Of a DNA stretch of 64,000 nt, positions 17,037 to 25,699 are shown in pieces. A program made the translations under genes and the position numbers. The stretch lies in NCBI GenBank assembly GCA_022791755.1, contig JAAVZR010000015.1, positions 1 to 64,000 of the forward strand. Direction: 5' to 3'. The notes beneath the pieces were generated by a model, which saw only the letters and a list, made by a program, of their open reading frames with translations, made no database searches and was not told where the DNA came from. Numbering within the stretch: the first letter of the stretch is position 1; every line of letters starts with the position of its first letter. Source of the DNA: Lachnospiraceae bacterium (GTDB lineage: Bacteria; Bacillota; Clostridia; Lachnospirales; Lachnospiraceae).

Positions 17037-18051
17037 TCTGTTTTTCTCCTCCATGCTTTTTTCTTTGTTGTATCTGCTTCCATATCCGGATATCCCCTTT
17101 GGGCATGGGAATGAACCGGTAATTTTCAATCAGCCGGGAACCGACTCGCTCCGTGTATTTCTGCCCCAGCTGGCTGGGCGTCAGATTCGTGGTCAAAATC
17201 GTGGAACGTCCCCGCAGAAACCGTTCGTTGATACAGTAAAACAGCTGAGAATTCGTCAGGCTGTTGGTCAGCTCCGTGCCCAGATCGTCGATAATCAGCA
17301 GATCACATTCCAGCACGGACTGGGTGTTTCCCCCTTCATACTCTCTGGCGTCCCGGTCAAAGCGCTCCCTGGCCAGGATATCAAACAGATCAATCGCCGC
17401 AAGGAAAACCACCGAATGATAGCTCTCAATCAATTCCCTGGCAATGCAGCCGGCCAGAAAGGTCTTCCCCACGCCGGTACTGCCGTAGAAGACCAGATTG
17501 CCTCCCTTTTCATCAAAATCCATGGCAAAGCGGCGGCACTGGACAATGACGCCCCGCATATACTCCCGGGCCGTCTGCCCGCTCTCCCCCATGGGCTCCG
17601 TATCCGGATAGCACAGATCTGTGCAGTGATCAAAATTCTCTGTTCTCAGTCTTTCCCGAATCCGGGACTGATGATACAGGGCTTCCAGCTCTTTTTGCCG
17701 GAAACAGTGGCATTTCTTTCCCTCCACATAACCGGTATCCCGGCATGTGCCGCAGTCGTAGCGCATATCCAGACAATCCGGCGGCAGCCCCTCTCTCTCG
17801 TACAGCGCCTGACGCTCTTTCCCGATCCTTCCGCATTCCTCCCGAAGCGCCAAAAGCGCCTGTTCGTCCCCGTCCAAAAGCTTCCTGGCCTGACGCACCG
17901 CCAGGGAGGACATCTCTCTGTCCAGCTCAAGGAGATACGGAAAACGGCCGAATATCTCCTCACGGCGCTTTTGCTGCTCCTCTCTGTGCCAGGACCGCTT
18001 CCGGTCATACTCCCGCATAATCGCCTCATACTGCGAATTGCTCAACGACAT
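17026..18051 (-). CDS. dnaI: DnaI/DnaC-type replicative helicase loader
   Basis: The 341-residue protein has a helical N-terminal helicase-binding region, a four-cysteine zinc motif (CGTCRDTGYVEGKKCHCF) and an AAA+ ATPase domain with Walker A FYGSTGVGKTFLAG, Walker B LLIIDDLGTE, and sensor 1 within TILTTNL. It should load DnaB/DnaC helicase at origins together with the DnaD-domain protein encoded just upstream. The two genes are 31 nt apart and prs overlaps the end, giving a dnaD-dnaI-prs operon. Gene naming differs between species. Confidence 0.92.
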   Translation of the reverse strand: MSLSNSQYEAIMREYDRKRSWHREEQQKRREEIFGRFPYLLELDREMSSLAVRQARKLLDGDEQALLALREECGRIGKERQALYEREGLPPDCLDMRYDCGTCRDTGYVEGKKCHCFRQKELEALYHQSRIRERLRTENFDHCTDLCYPDTEPMGESGQTAREYMRGVIVQCRRFAMDFDEKGGNLVFYGSTGVGKTFLAGCIARELIESYHSVVFLAAIDLFDILARERFDRDAREYEGGNTQSVLECDLLIIDDLGTELTNSLTNSQLFYCINERFLRGRSTILTTNLTPSQLGQKYTERVGSRLIENYRFIPMPKGDIRIWKQIQQRKKHGGEKQNGE

Positions 18052-18082
18052 TTTTTCCTCCCGGTATTCTCCATGGTCCTCC

Positions 18083-19147
18083 TCATCCGTTCAACTGCCG
18101 GACAATCGCGTCGTAATCATAACCTTCCTGATCAAAATTATGAAATCCATTGGGCCTGGCGGCCGCTTTCTCCCCCGGATGTGCGTTTCGGATCTTATCC
18201 TCACGACCCCGGGCAAAGGTGGCGTCCAGCGTATCGATATCCCCCCGGCTCTTCACGCCCTTCTTCTTCCAGTCGGCCAGAATCCCTCCCGCGTACTCGA
18301 AGCTGGGCTTATGTATGGCGCGGATCGTCCGGTTGCAGGCCTCCAGCACGATATCCAGCTGAAAGCCATAGTCGTAAAACCATATGTCCATGACCTTTTT
18401 CTCCTCCGGAGCCGGCCGCCGCCCCGCCACTCCGAAGGCCTTCAGCACCTGATAATATTCCTTCCGGCTGACCTCGGCCCGCTCCTTCGCATCCTCCGGC
18501 GTCGCAATCCCCTTCTCATGCCAGTCTAAAGCCACCTGCTCGATATAGCGGATACTCCTGTGTCCGGCCTCCAGGCAGGTCTCCACCAGATATTCCAGAA
18601 GATCGGCCGACATCCCCAGCTCCCCATAGAGATACCCCAGCACATCCGTGCCCGTATGTCCCAGCGTTCCTCCCAGATACTTATCCACCACCCGGACCAG
18701 CTGACCGAAGTCCTCGTCCACCGTCAGCTGCCGCCGCCGCTCACTGTTAAGCGTGCGGGCCTTCGATGCCTTTGCGCCCACCGGCTTCAGGACAGTCGGC
18801 TCACTCTCCCTGCTCCGGCTTTGCTTCTCATCTGCCCGGTCCTCATAGCGGTCCTCCTTTTCAAAAGGAAGGAAACGGATCCCCGTAATCTCTTCTTTGC
18901 CTCCTGTCAGCTCCAGAAGGCCCTTCTTGCTCCAGTAGCGCAGAGCCCGAAGCACATCCTTCTCCGTATCGTCCAGGAGGTCTGCCAGCTGCGGTATGGT
19001 GACACTTTTTCTGTCGCCAAAATACCTCCAAAGCAGCAAATAAATCTTCACATACTCCCCGTCCGCCTCCGCCAGATACCGGTCAATAAACGTATTGGGA
19101 ACCACCGTCACACCACTGTCCGTGCCGTTTAGTACAATATCTCCCAT
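18083..19147 (-). CDS. DnaD-domain primosome protein
   Basis: The 354-residue protein has an N-terminal winged-helix part (PNTFIDRYLAEADGEYVKIY, then TIPQLADLLDDTEKDVLRAL) followed by two DnaD-domain repeats (FGQLVRVVDKYLGGTLGHT and IWFYDYGFQLDIVLEACNRT). DnaD remodels origin DNA and recruits the helicase loader. The start MGDIVLNG at 19147 is the family start; a longer frame upstream lacks a ribosome-binding site. The gene lies downstream of an extended -10 promoter and the cluster of DnaA-box-like sites at 19300-19530, suggesting control by DnaA. Confidence 0.9.
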   Translation of the reverse strand: MGDIVLNGTDSGVTVVPNTFIDRYLAEADGEYVKIYLLLWRYFGDRKSVTIPQLADLLDDTEKDVLRALRYWSKKGLLELTGGKEEITGIRFLPFEKEDRYEDRADEKQSRSRESEPTVLKPVGAKASKARTLNSERRRQLTVDEDFGQLVRVVDKYLGGTLGHTGTDVLGYLYGELGMSADLLEYLVETCLEAGHRSIRYIEQVALDWHEKGIATPEDAKERAEVSRKEYYQVLKAFGVAGRRPAPEEKKVMDIWFYDYGFQLDIVLEACNRTIRAIHKPSFEYAGGILADWKKKGVKSRGDIDTLDATFARGREDKIRNAHPGEKAAARPNGFHNFDQEGYDYDAIVRQLNG

Positions 19148-19243
19148 TTCTCTCTCACCCCGTCGCCGGCAGGATATCCCCATATCCCGCCCCCTGATCC
19201 GGCGGCGCTCCCCAGCGCCGCACTGTCTCATTCCGCCTTCTTT

Positions 19244-19252
19244 ATTGTATCA
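19244..19252 (-). promoter_or_regulatory. Extended -10 promoter of the dnaD operon
   Basis: The minus strand has TGATACAAT, with TACAAT at 19244-19249 and a TGn extension. The -35 region (TTTTCT) is weak. It lies about 95 nt upstream of the dnaD start and about 50 nt downstream of the nearest DnaA-box-like site. Confidence 0.5.
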
Positions 19253-19299
19253 CAACTCCCCGGAAAAGAAAACAGGGCAGTCCGTCCGCTTTCTTGCTC

Positions 19300-19530
19300 T
19301 GTGAATAATGTGGATAATGTGAACAATCCGGCCTCCCCTGCCGCATGTGCTGTAAAATCCATGGATTCCGGCGTTTTCCCACCTGTCCTGACAGTGGATA
19401 ACCTTCCGGTTTTTCCACATCCGCCCTTTTGCATCCCTGTTGATAACATTGTGGATAATGTGGATAACTCATCCGGAAACCAGGCTTTCCCCCACTTTTA
19501 CAATATCTCCGGCCCCCATAGTTATCAACA
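19300..19530. promoter_or_regulatory. Cluster of nine DnaA-box-like 9-mers
   Basis: Four sites match TTATNCACA exactly when read on the minus strand: 19300-19308, 19309-19317, 19450-19458 and 19459-19467. Each pair is head-to-tail with no spacer. Single-mismatch copies lie at 19318-19326 (third in the first tandem), 19393-19401, 19411-19419 (other strand), 19438-19446 and 19522-19530 (other strand, in the murC 3' end). No dnaA, dnaN or AT-rich unwinding region is near, so this is not the canonical origin. It sits upstream of the dnaD-dnaI operon and could regulate it or titrate DnaA. Confidence 0.8.
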
Positions 19531-20845
19531 ATTCCCCGTGCATACATTTTTCCCGCAAAAAATTTTCTATCTTTTCAAAATCTCCCGGACAGTGTGCCGG
19601 TGTACCGGATTCCCGGATCCTCTCCGCCAGCATACCGGAATGGATCCCCTGGTCGCAGGCCTCCCTGGCCGCAAAGATGTCTGCCAGCACCACCTCATCC
19701 GCCAGCGCAAGCGTCCTTACAAACTCCCCGAACAGCGCCCTGGTCCGGGAGTAGGTATGGGGCTGAAACACACACCACACCTTCTTGTAATGCATCTGCC
19801 TGGCCGCTGTCAGGGTGGCTTCGATCTCGTCGGGATGATGGGCATAGTCATCCACCACCGTCACCCCGTTAAACCGCCCTTTCAGCTCAAAGCGGCGTTT
19901 CGTCCCTTCAAAATGCCACAGGCCGTCCCGGACCGCCTCCCAGCCTGCGCCCAGCTCCCTGGCCGCCGCGATGGCTGCCAGCGCATTTTCCACATTATGC
20001 GCGCCGGGGACGCGCAGGCGCAGTTTCTGTATCTCCCCGCCTGATTCCACCGTAAAGGACGGATGGTCCTGCTCATCATAGGTGAGCTCTGTGACACGGT
20101 AATCCGATTCCGGCGCAGGCCCCACCGTAATCACCCGGCAGGAAAGCCCTCTCACGATCTCCTCATAGGCCTCGATCCCCGTGTCAATGATTACTGCGCC
20201 CGTCTCGGGCGTCCGTGCCGCAAACCGTTTGAACGAGCTGCGGATATCCTCCAGACCCTTAAAGAAATCCAGATGATCCTCCCGGATATTTAAGATCACG
20301 GACAGCGTGGGATAAAACTCCAGAAAGCTGTTGGTATATTCACAGGCTTCCGCCACCATACGCCCGGAATAGCCGATCCGGACATTGCCGCCGATGGCGG
20401 GCAGGATCCCTCCCACGGAAACCGTGGGATCCATATCTGCTTTCAGCAGGATCTCCGTCAGCATAGAGGTCGTGGTGGTCTTGCCATGGGTTCCGGCCAC
20501 AGCCACCGCGCTCTCATAATTTCTCATCATCTGCCCCAGCAGCTGCGCCCGGCTGATAAGGGGAATCCCCAGCTCTTTTGCCTTCTTATATTCGGCGTTA
20601 TCCCCATGGACAGCCGCGGTATAAACCACCACATCCAGCCCTTCTGTGATATGTTCCCCGGTCTGCCCTTCGTAAATCACGGCGCCGCCTTTCTCCAGCC
20701 GCTGCGTCAGCGCGCTTTTATGCCAGTCGGAACCGCTGACCCGAAACCCTCTCGATAAAAGGATCTCCGCCAGGCCGCTCATACTGATGCCCCCGATTCC
20801 GATAAAGTGGACATTCACCGGATTTTCAAAATCTATCTGATACAT
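19469..20845 (-). CDS. murC: UDP-N-acetylmuramate--L-alanine ligase
   Basis: The 458-residue cytoplasmic enzyme adds L-Ala to UDP-MurNAc in peptidoglycan synthesis. It has the N-terminal Rossmann motif FIGIGGISMSGLAEIL, the ATP loop VAGTHGKTTTTSMLTE, the central-domain motif LNIREDHLDFF and the C-terminal VDDYAHHPDEI. The ATG at 20845 is preceded by GGAGGGAG. It lies 36 nt after aroK. Its last 60 codons overlap the DnaA-box cluster, with one site inside the coding sequence. Confidence 0.95.
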   Translation of the reverse strand: MYQIDFENPVNVHFIGIGGISMSGLAEILLSRGFRVSGSDWHKSALTQRLEKGGAVIYEGQTGEHITEGLDVVVYTAAVHGDNAEYKKAKELGIPLISRAQLLGQMMRNYESAVAVAGTHGKTTTTSMLTEILLKADMDPTVSVGGILPAIGGNVRIGYSGRMVAEACEYTNSFLEFYPTLSVILNIREDHLDFFKGLEDIRSSFKRFAARTPETGAVIIDTGIEAYEEIVRGLSCRVITVGPAPESDYRVTELTYDEQDHPSFTVESGGEIQKLRLRVPGAHNVENALAAIAAARELGAGWEAVRDGLWHFEGTKRRFELKGRFNGVTVVDDYAHHPDEIEATLTAARQMHYKKVWCVFQPHTYSRTRALFGEFVRTLALADEVVLADIFAAREACDQGIHSGMLAERIRESGTPAHCPGDFEKIENFLREKCMHGELLITMGAGDIVKVGESLVSG

Positions 20846-20880
20846 CTCTCTCCCTCCTGCGGCTGCCCACCGCATCTGTT

Positions 20881-21417
20881 CTATCGTCTTGCCCCCGATT
20901 CCATTATATTCGGCTCCGCCGTTTTTCTCAACCAGTCCACCACCGCTCCCAGATCTTTTTTCTTCTCATCCACGGTGAGATCCGCATATTTCTCGTAGAG
21001 AGGAGTCCGCTCCTCATAGAGATCTTTAAGCGTCATGCCGTCTTTAAGCGCCACTCCCCGGTCCGTCAGGTTGCCCAGCCTGCGGCAAAGCTCCTCATAC
21101 TCTAACTTCAGATACACCACCATACCGATGGAACGCAGATGTTCCATGGCCTCCCGGCAGTAGATTACGCTGCCTCCCGGCGCGATGACTGCTCTCCCGC
21201 CCCGGATGCGGCTGTTGACCCGGTTTTCCACCTTCAGAAAACCTTCCAGCCCATCCTGCGCGATGATCTCTTTCAGAAGGCGTCCCTCCTCCTGCTGAAT
21301 GAGCAGATCGCTGTCGATGAACTGGTAACCCAGCCTTTTGGCTAACAGCACGCCCACCGTACTCTTTCCGGACGCCGGCATTCCGATTAATGTGATATTA
21401 TCCCATTTTCCCTGCAT
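20881..21417 (-). CDS. aroK: Shikimate kinase
   Basis: The 178-residue kinase phosphorylates shikimate in chorismate synthesis. It shows the P-loop GMPASGKSTVG, the substrate aspartate in FIDSDLLI, the glycine-rich GGSVIY and a lid region near LGNLTDRGVAL. The upstream ribosome-binding site is GGCGGAGGT. It is transcribed with murC, although the two belong to different pathways. A shikimate-kinase-like relative with another substrate is a minor alternative. Confidence 0.85.
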   Translation of the reverse strand: MQGKWDNITLIGMPASGKSTVGVLLAKRLGYQFIDSDLLIQQEEGRLLKEIIAQDGLEGFLKVENRVNSRIRGGRAVIAPGGSVIYCREAMEHLRSIGMVVYLKLEYEELCRRLGNLTDRGVALKDGMTLKDLYEERTPLYEKYADLTVDEKKKDLGAVVDWLRKTAEPNIMESGARR

Positions 21418-21669
21418 GTCTGCACCTCCGCCTCAGATTGTTTGTATATTTTTTCCTATTATCCATCCTGTTTTTATTCTGTTTTGTGCACATTCCATAC
21501 GAATTAACAGTTCCTTATCCGTTTATTCATATTTTATTCATATCTTACTGTTATCATATAATCACATCAGACAAGAAATAACACGCTTACAAGTAAAGTG
21601 CATATAGATTTTTCATAATTTTCCCGGGGCGAAAGTCCCGGGAACTCCTCGTTTTAGCCGTCTCTTATG
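21418..21669. other. AT-rich intergenic region with one hairpin
   Basis: The 250 bases upstream of aroK are AT-rich, with no ORF that looks real and no consensus promoter I would defend. Near the end of the AAA ATPase gene is a strong hairpin, TTCCCGGG / CCCGGGAA (21621-21628 with 21637-21644). It lacks a T-run on the minus strand but could end or stabilise the ATPase transcript. Confidence 0.5.
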
Positions 21670-22563
21670 TCATCCGTATATTCCGCCGCCAGATCCGGCC
21701 TCCCCGGTAAATTCCGCCTCATGTTCCATAAAGAAGGACCGGTACTGCCGCACATTTTCCAGCTGCGTCCAGCTCTTCTCTGTCACCGGCGTCTCGGAAA
21801 GATCATAGATCCGGGCCTCCCGCAATGCCAGCAGAAAGGGCGAGTGAGTGGCGATGATAAACTGACAGCGGAAAAAGCGCACCGATTCCTCAATGAACTT
21901 CACCAGCTCCCGCTGTCTGGCCGGAGCCAGGCTGTTCTCCGGCTCGTCTAGCAGATACAGCCCATCCTCCCGGATCTTATTCACAAAATACAGATACGCG
22001 CTTTCCCCGTTGGAGCGCTCCACGGCATTGGCCATCAGGCTTTCCCGCACATAGCGGGACTGGGTCCGGCTCTTCGCGCGGTTACTAAGCGCCAGCTCCT
22101 CATAATCCTCCAGGGAATTCAGGCGAAAGCGGGAATGTTTCCGGTTCAGGTATTCCTCAAATATCTCCTCCCGCTTTCTGTCAATCCCTTCGTTGAGGCA
22201 GCGCAGATTCAGCATATAGTCAAAGACATCGTCACTGGTAATGATCCGGCAGTCCCGGGGCCGGTCCTCTCCCCATCCCTGTCCGCACAGTTTCACATAA
22301 TCCGGAAAAAAGGCGGACCGGTTAAACGCCGAATCCCGGTCCGCTCCGATTCCCTCTGCGATCACATTGAGAGCCGTGGTCTTGCCCGATCCATTGCCCC
22401 CATGGAGAATCGTCACCGGCCCAAAGGACAGCTCGGTCATGTCTATGGAGGAGAGCACCTGAAACGGATAGAAGTCCGTATAGCACTGTCTCTTCACGTT
22501 CTTCAGCATATAGTCAAATTCACGGTCCCTGTCCGGGAAAGTGAAATGTGTCAGATACGGCAT
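21670..22563 (-). CDS. AAA-family (SMC/RecF-like) ATPase
   Basis: The 297-residue ATPase has Walker A ILHGGNGSGKTTALNV, an ABC-type signature-like region replaced by a helical middle domain, Walker B YLLDEPENSLAP and the switch His in FIIATHSPFLLAL. The layout is that of the small predicted ATPases related to RecF and OLD proteins, which act on DNA or in defence, but no nuclease domain is attached. The ATG at 22563 has AGGAGAG upstream. It stands alone between the small membrane protein gene and aroK. Function unknown. Confidence 0.8.
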   Translation of the reverse strand: MPYLTHFTFPDRDREFDYMLKNVKRQCYTDFYPFQVLSSIDMTELSFGPVTILHGGNGSGKTTALNVIAEGIGADRDSAFNRSAFFPDYVKLCGQGWGEDRPRDCRIITSDDVFDYMLNLRCLNEGIDRKREEIFEEYLNRKHSRFRLNSLEDYEELALSNRAKSRTQSRYVRESLMANAVERSNGESAYLYFVNKIREDGLYLLDEPENSLAPARQRELVKFIEESVRFFRCQFIIATHSPFLLALREARIYDLSETPVTEKSWTQLENVRQYRSFFMEHEAEFTGEAGSGGGIYG

Positions 22564-22662
22564 ATCTTCTCTCCTGTCCCACGAACAAAAGGACGGCTGA
22601 CCAGCCGTCCACATTCGCTGCTTATGATTCGAAGGTACTCCGGCACGGTCTTTACGCTACCC

Positions 22663-22947
22663 TTACCCCTCGTCAGCCGGGGCTGTGGTCTGTGTCTCCT
22701 CCGTGAGGACACCGGCCATATCGCCCACTAACATCGATGTGGTATTGTAATCCGGCAGAGACGCCAGATATGCCTTTCTCTCATTGCGGATCGTAACGCC
22801 AATGGCCCCCACCAGCAGAACTGCCGCCAGGATGCCCCCGGCGATGACTCCGCTCTTTATCAGCTTCGCCTGCTTCTTCTGCTTTTCCAGAATCTCTTTG
22901 CGGTTGGCCTTCTCCTCTTTATATTTATTTACTTTTTCTACGCTCAT
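22663..22947 (-). CDS. Small single-span membrane protein
   Basis: This 94-residue protein has a Lys/Glu-rich helical N-terminus (about 1-27), one membrane helix (about residues 30-52) and a short Thr/Glu-rich tail. Its membrane helix contains GVIAGGILAA, the same ten residues found in the membrane helix of the Ser/Thr kinase encoded next upstream. The second ATG (22947) was chosen because GGAAAGG lies 9 nt upstream. It has its own promoter at 23005-23033, so it need not belong to the secretion operon. I recognise no family. Confidence 0.65.
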   Translation of the reverse strand: MSVEKVNKYKEEKANRKEILEKQKKQAKLIKSGVIAGGILAAVLLVGAIGVTIRNERKAYLASLPDYNTTSMLVGDMAGVLTEETQTTAPADEG

Positions 22948-23004
22948 GGTTCTCATCCTTTCCTTCCCTGCCCTATCCTGTGGCAGGCAGGTCTGACAGA
23001 TATG

Positions 23005-23033
23005 AGTATACTACATTTGAACGCGGTTGTAAA
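23005..23033 (-). promoter_or_regulatory. Sigma-A promoter of the small membrane protein gene
   Basis: Minus strand TTTACA (23028-23033), 17-bp spacer, TATACT (23005-23010). It lies between the kinase stop and the small ORF. Confidence 0.65.
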
Positions 23034-23124
23034 TCATCTTCTGTGAGGGATGCGTCATTTTATTGCCCTACCCTTTGTGTGTTTCCTTGTTCACGGAGGG
23101 GATCAAATACAAATTGCAGCGAAA

Positions 23125-25674
23125 CTACAGCCAGCCGTTTGTCTTCAGCTGCTCAATCAGACTTTTCAGCTGCTGCAGATATGCCGTATCATCCGCATCG
23201 GAAGCCAGCTCCCTCGCCCTGTTATATTCGTCCTCAGCGCCGTGATAGTCCCTGGCCGGCTCTTCCTTCTGATTCTCCAGGGTGATGAGCAGGATACCCC
23301 TCAGGGCATGAGGCACATAGAGGTTCGGCGCAGACGGCCCTGACCGTTCCAGAAATTCCTCCATCCGATCCAGCGTATCTGCCGCGCTGTCGTAATCTCC
23401 CAGCTCATAGTGAATCGTATAGAGATTCGTGTAGATATAATCCTTCGCCATTCCCAGCTCGATTACCCTCTCAAAGGCGCTCAGCGCCACCGTGCGGTAA
23501 TCCTGGCCCAGATCCCATTCCAGGCTCTGCGCCACGCCGCAGGCTTCATAGGCGGCCTGCCCCAGCATCTCATAGAGGCTGCTGTCATAGGTAAGTCCAT
23601 AGAGCTCGATGCCGGTCAAGAGCAGCCTGGCCTCCTTGACCGCAGCGCCTTCGATGGGAGATTCTCCCAGACGTTCTGCCGCGGCACAGTCCCGGTAAAG
23701 CTGTGCCAGAGAGCGAAATGCCTTCTGCCCGATGAAAACGTCCTCTCCCTCCTCCATCACTTCCAGGAAGATCTTCTCCGCCTCCACATACTCTCCCGCC
23801 GCATAATTTACCTCGCCGTCCACATACCGGGTCACATCGGAACCGGCCCCTTGCCGGCGAAGCTTTGTCAGCACATCCTTCGCCTCGGCAGCCGACCCCA
23901 GGCGGGCCAGACATACCGCATAGTCGCGCATGGCGGATTCGCTCATCTCCTCGCCGGCAGCGCTCAGGCGAAAGTAAGCTGCCGCTCCGGCATAGTCCCC
24001 CTTTTCATAATAAGCCGCTCCCAGAATCTCATTGAGCTGACTCTGCCCGTCAGCATCAAAGGAGCGTCCCAGAGACAAATCATTCTCTCCGTAGGAGATA
24101 CAACTGTCATATTCCCCGATCCGATACAGAAAATAGGTATAATCAAGCTGAGCTCCCTGTTCATCCGGATAGAGCTCCAGCGCCTGGTCCATGAGGGTGA
24201 GAGCTTCTGTCAGAAGGCCCTTTTTATACTGTTCCTCCGCCTGCGCCTTCAGCCTCTCATAGGCATCTGCCGCCGTCTCCCGGGGATCCTCCCCGGGGGA
24301 TTCCGATGCAAGGACTGTCCCTGTCTCTGTTCCGGCTATGGCGGGATCACCGGCAGCCTGCCGTCCGCTCCCTTTTGTCAGAAGCATCACAGTCACCGCC
24401 ACGGCGGCTGCCGCCAGGATACCGCCTGCTATCACGCCGCCTTTCTTAGCTCCCCCTCCGGAAGCGCTGCCCGCTGCCGCTCCCGTGCTCTCCTTTTTCG
24501 GGCCATAGACCGACACGGTCCTCTCCGTATCCTCCTCACGGGCAGCTGCGTTCCTCTGTCTGGTCCCTTCTGCCGCCTGTGACTCTGCCTTCTCTCCTGT
24601 GCGGCCGGTCTTTCCCAGTATCGAGAGCGTGCTCTCCTCCGTATCGTCAGCGCGGTCCCGGCTCTCCTCTCCAGGCTTTTGCTTCATGGTGGCATAGATA
24701 TTTTCCTTCAGGATCATCTCATCCCCTTCGGGATAAATGACAGAGGCATCCTTTGCATCATAGAGGATCGCCTCCAGCTCCTGGCGCATCTGGCCCGGGC
24801 TTCCGTAACGCTCCCTCGGATCGTAGGCGGAAGCCTTCCTTACAATCTCCCCCAGCCGGCCGACGCCATAGCAGGGGGGAGGAAGCGGTTCTCCGCTCAT
24901 TCTCCTGGCTAAGGCCCGCTCCCTGCTGCTGTAGGTCAGCGGCTCCGGCGGCGGAGGCAGGAAGGGAACACGGTTTTTATTGAGCAGACGGTACAGCACA
25001 ATACCCAGAGAGTAGATATCCACACTGAAGCCGTACTCCAGCCCCTTATACACCTCCGGAGCCATATAATTATATGTACCCTTTTTAGACAGGCCGGACA
25101 TGGTCTTCTCCACGGTCCGGGCGATACCGAAGTCTCCCAGCTTAAAATCGCCGTTCTCCGAGACAAAGATATTTTCCGGCTTCAGATCCCGATGGATGAT
25201 ATTATATTTCTGACACAGCTCCAGGCTCTTGCACATATGGATCCCCAGCCGGATCACGTCCCGCCTGGTAAAGGGGTGGGCATAGGCGTAGGCGAGTAAA
25301 GGCGTCAGCTTTTCCATCCGGATCAGAATATCCCAGCCCAGCCCCTGCTCATGGCAGACTACCTGGTGATCCTCGTAGCTGACCACATGGGCCGTTCCCT
25401 TGACCCTGGCCATCAGGGCAAACTCCCGCACGATATCCTCCACCATGCTGTAAAAATACTGCTTTGCCTCCTCAGGGCTCATTCCCTCCTCCAGGGCCGC
25501 CTGGATCTCGGCATTGTTCCGGGGTACTGTAATGATTTTTAAGGCGGCCCGGTAAGTCTCTCCAAAATCGGTCCTCTCGATTTCGTATACCTTGCCGAAG
25601 CTGCCCTCGCCCAGCTTCTTCGTCAGGATCCAGTTGTTCATAACGATATCGCCGATGCGGTATTGTCCGTTCAT
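23125..25674 (-). CDS. Ser/Thr protein kinase with membrane helix and TPR domain (T7SS locus)
   Basis: The 849-residue protein has a complete Hanks-type kinase domain (residues 13-305): LGEGSFGKVY glycine loop, Lys46 in ALKI, catalytic HRDLKPEN (161-168), DFG (181-183) and APE (205-207). A linker rich in Thr, Glu and Lys carries ERTVSVY (384-390) and ESTLSIL (347-353). One membrane helix follows (413-433), then about 400 residues of TPR-like helices, predicted outside. There are no PASTA repeats, unlike PknB/PrkC. The order kinase fold, membrane helix, outer helical domain mirrors EssB/YukC, which is a pseudokinase. Start ATG 25674 has AAGGAG upstream; ATG 25695 is the alternative. It is the last gene of the T7SS-like operon. 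Confidence 0.88.
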   Translation of the reverse strand: MNGQYRIGDIVMNNWILTKKLGEGSFGKVYEIERTDFGETYRAALKIITVPRNNAEIQAALEEGMSPEEAKQYFYSMVEDIVREFALMARVKGTAHVVSYEDHQVVCHEQGLGWDILIRMEKLTPLLAYAYAHPFTRRDVIRLGIHMCKSLELCQKYNIIHRDLKPENIFVSENGDFKLGDFGIARTVEKTMSGLSKKGTYNYMAPEVYKGLEYGFSVDIYSLGIVLYRLLNKNRVPFLPPPPEPLTYSSRERALARRMSGEPLPPPCYGVGRLGEIVRKASAYDPRERYGSPGQMRQELEAILYDAKDASVIYPEGDEMILKENIYATMKQKPGEESRDRADDTEESTLSILGKTGRTGEKAESQAAEGTRQRNAAAREEDTERTVSVYGPKKESTGAAAGSASGGGAKKGGVIAGGILAAAAVAVTVMLLTKGSGRQAAGDPAIAGTETGTVLASESPGEDPRETAADAYERLKAQAEEQYKKGLLTEALTLMDQALELYPDEQGAQLDYTYFLYRIGEYDSCISYGENDLSLGRSFDADGQSQLNEILGAAYYEKGDYAGAAAYFRLSAAGEEMSESAMRDYAVCLARLGSAAEAKDVLTKLRRQGAGSDVTRYVDGEVNYAAGEYVEAEKIFLEVMEEGEDVFIGQKAFRSLAQLYRDCAAAERLGESPIEGAAVKEARLLLTGIELYGLTYDSSLYEMLGQAAYEACGVAQSLEWDLGQDYRTVALSAFERVIELGMAKDYIYTNLYTIHYELGDYDSAADTLDRMEEFLERSGPSAPNLYVPHALRGILLITLENQKEEPARDYHGAEDEYNRARELASDADDTAYLQQLKSLIEQLKTNGWL

Positions 25675-25699
25675 GGGCTGCTGCTCTCCTTTCATCCCT

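Noticed and set aside
17011-18393. 460-codon plus-strand frame across prs, dnaI and dnaD
   Set aside because: It is fully antisense to strong genes; no family features.
19300-19530. Canonical chromosomal origin oriC
   Set aside because: There is no dnaA or dnaN gene, no AT-rich unwinding element, and housekeeping operons run through in one direction.
19228-19547. Short minus-strand frames across the DnaA-box cluster
   Set aside because: They arise from the repeated GTGGATAA words; no ribosome-binding site or family similarity.
23410-24582. 390-codon plus-strand frame
   Set aside because: Antisense of the kinase/TPR gene, produced by high GC content.
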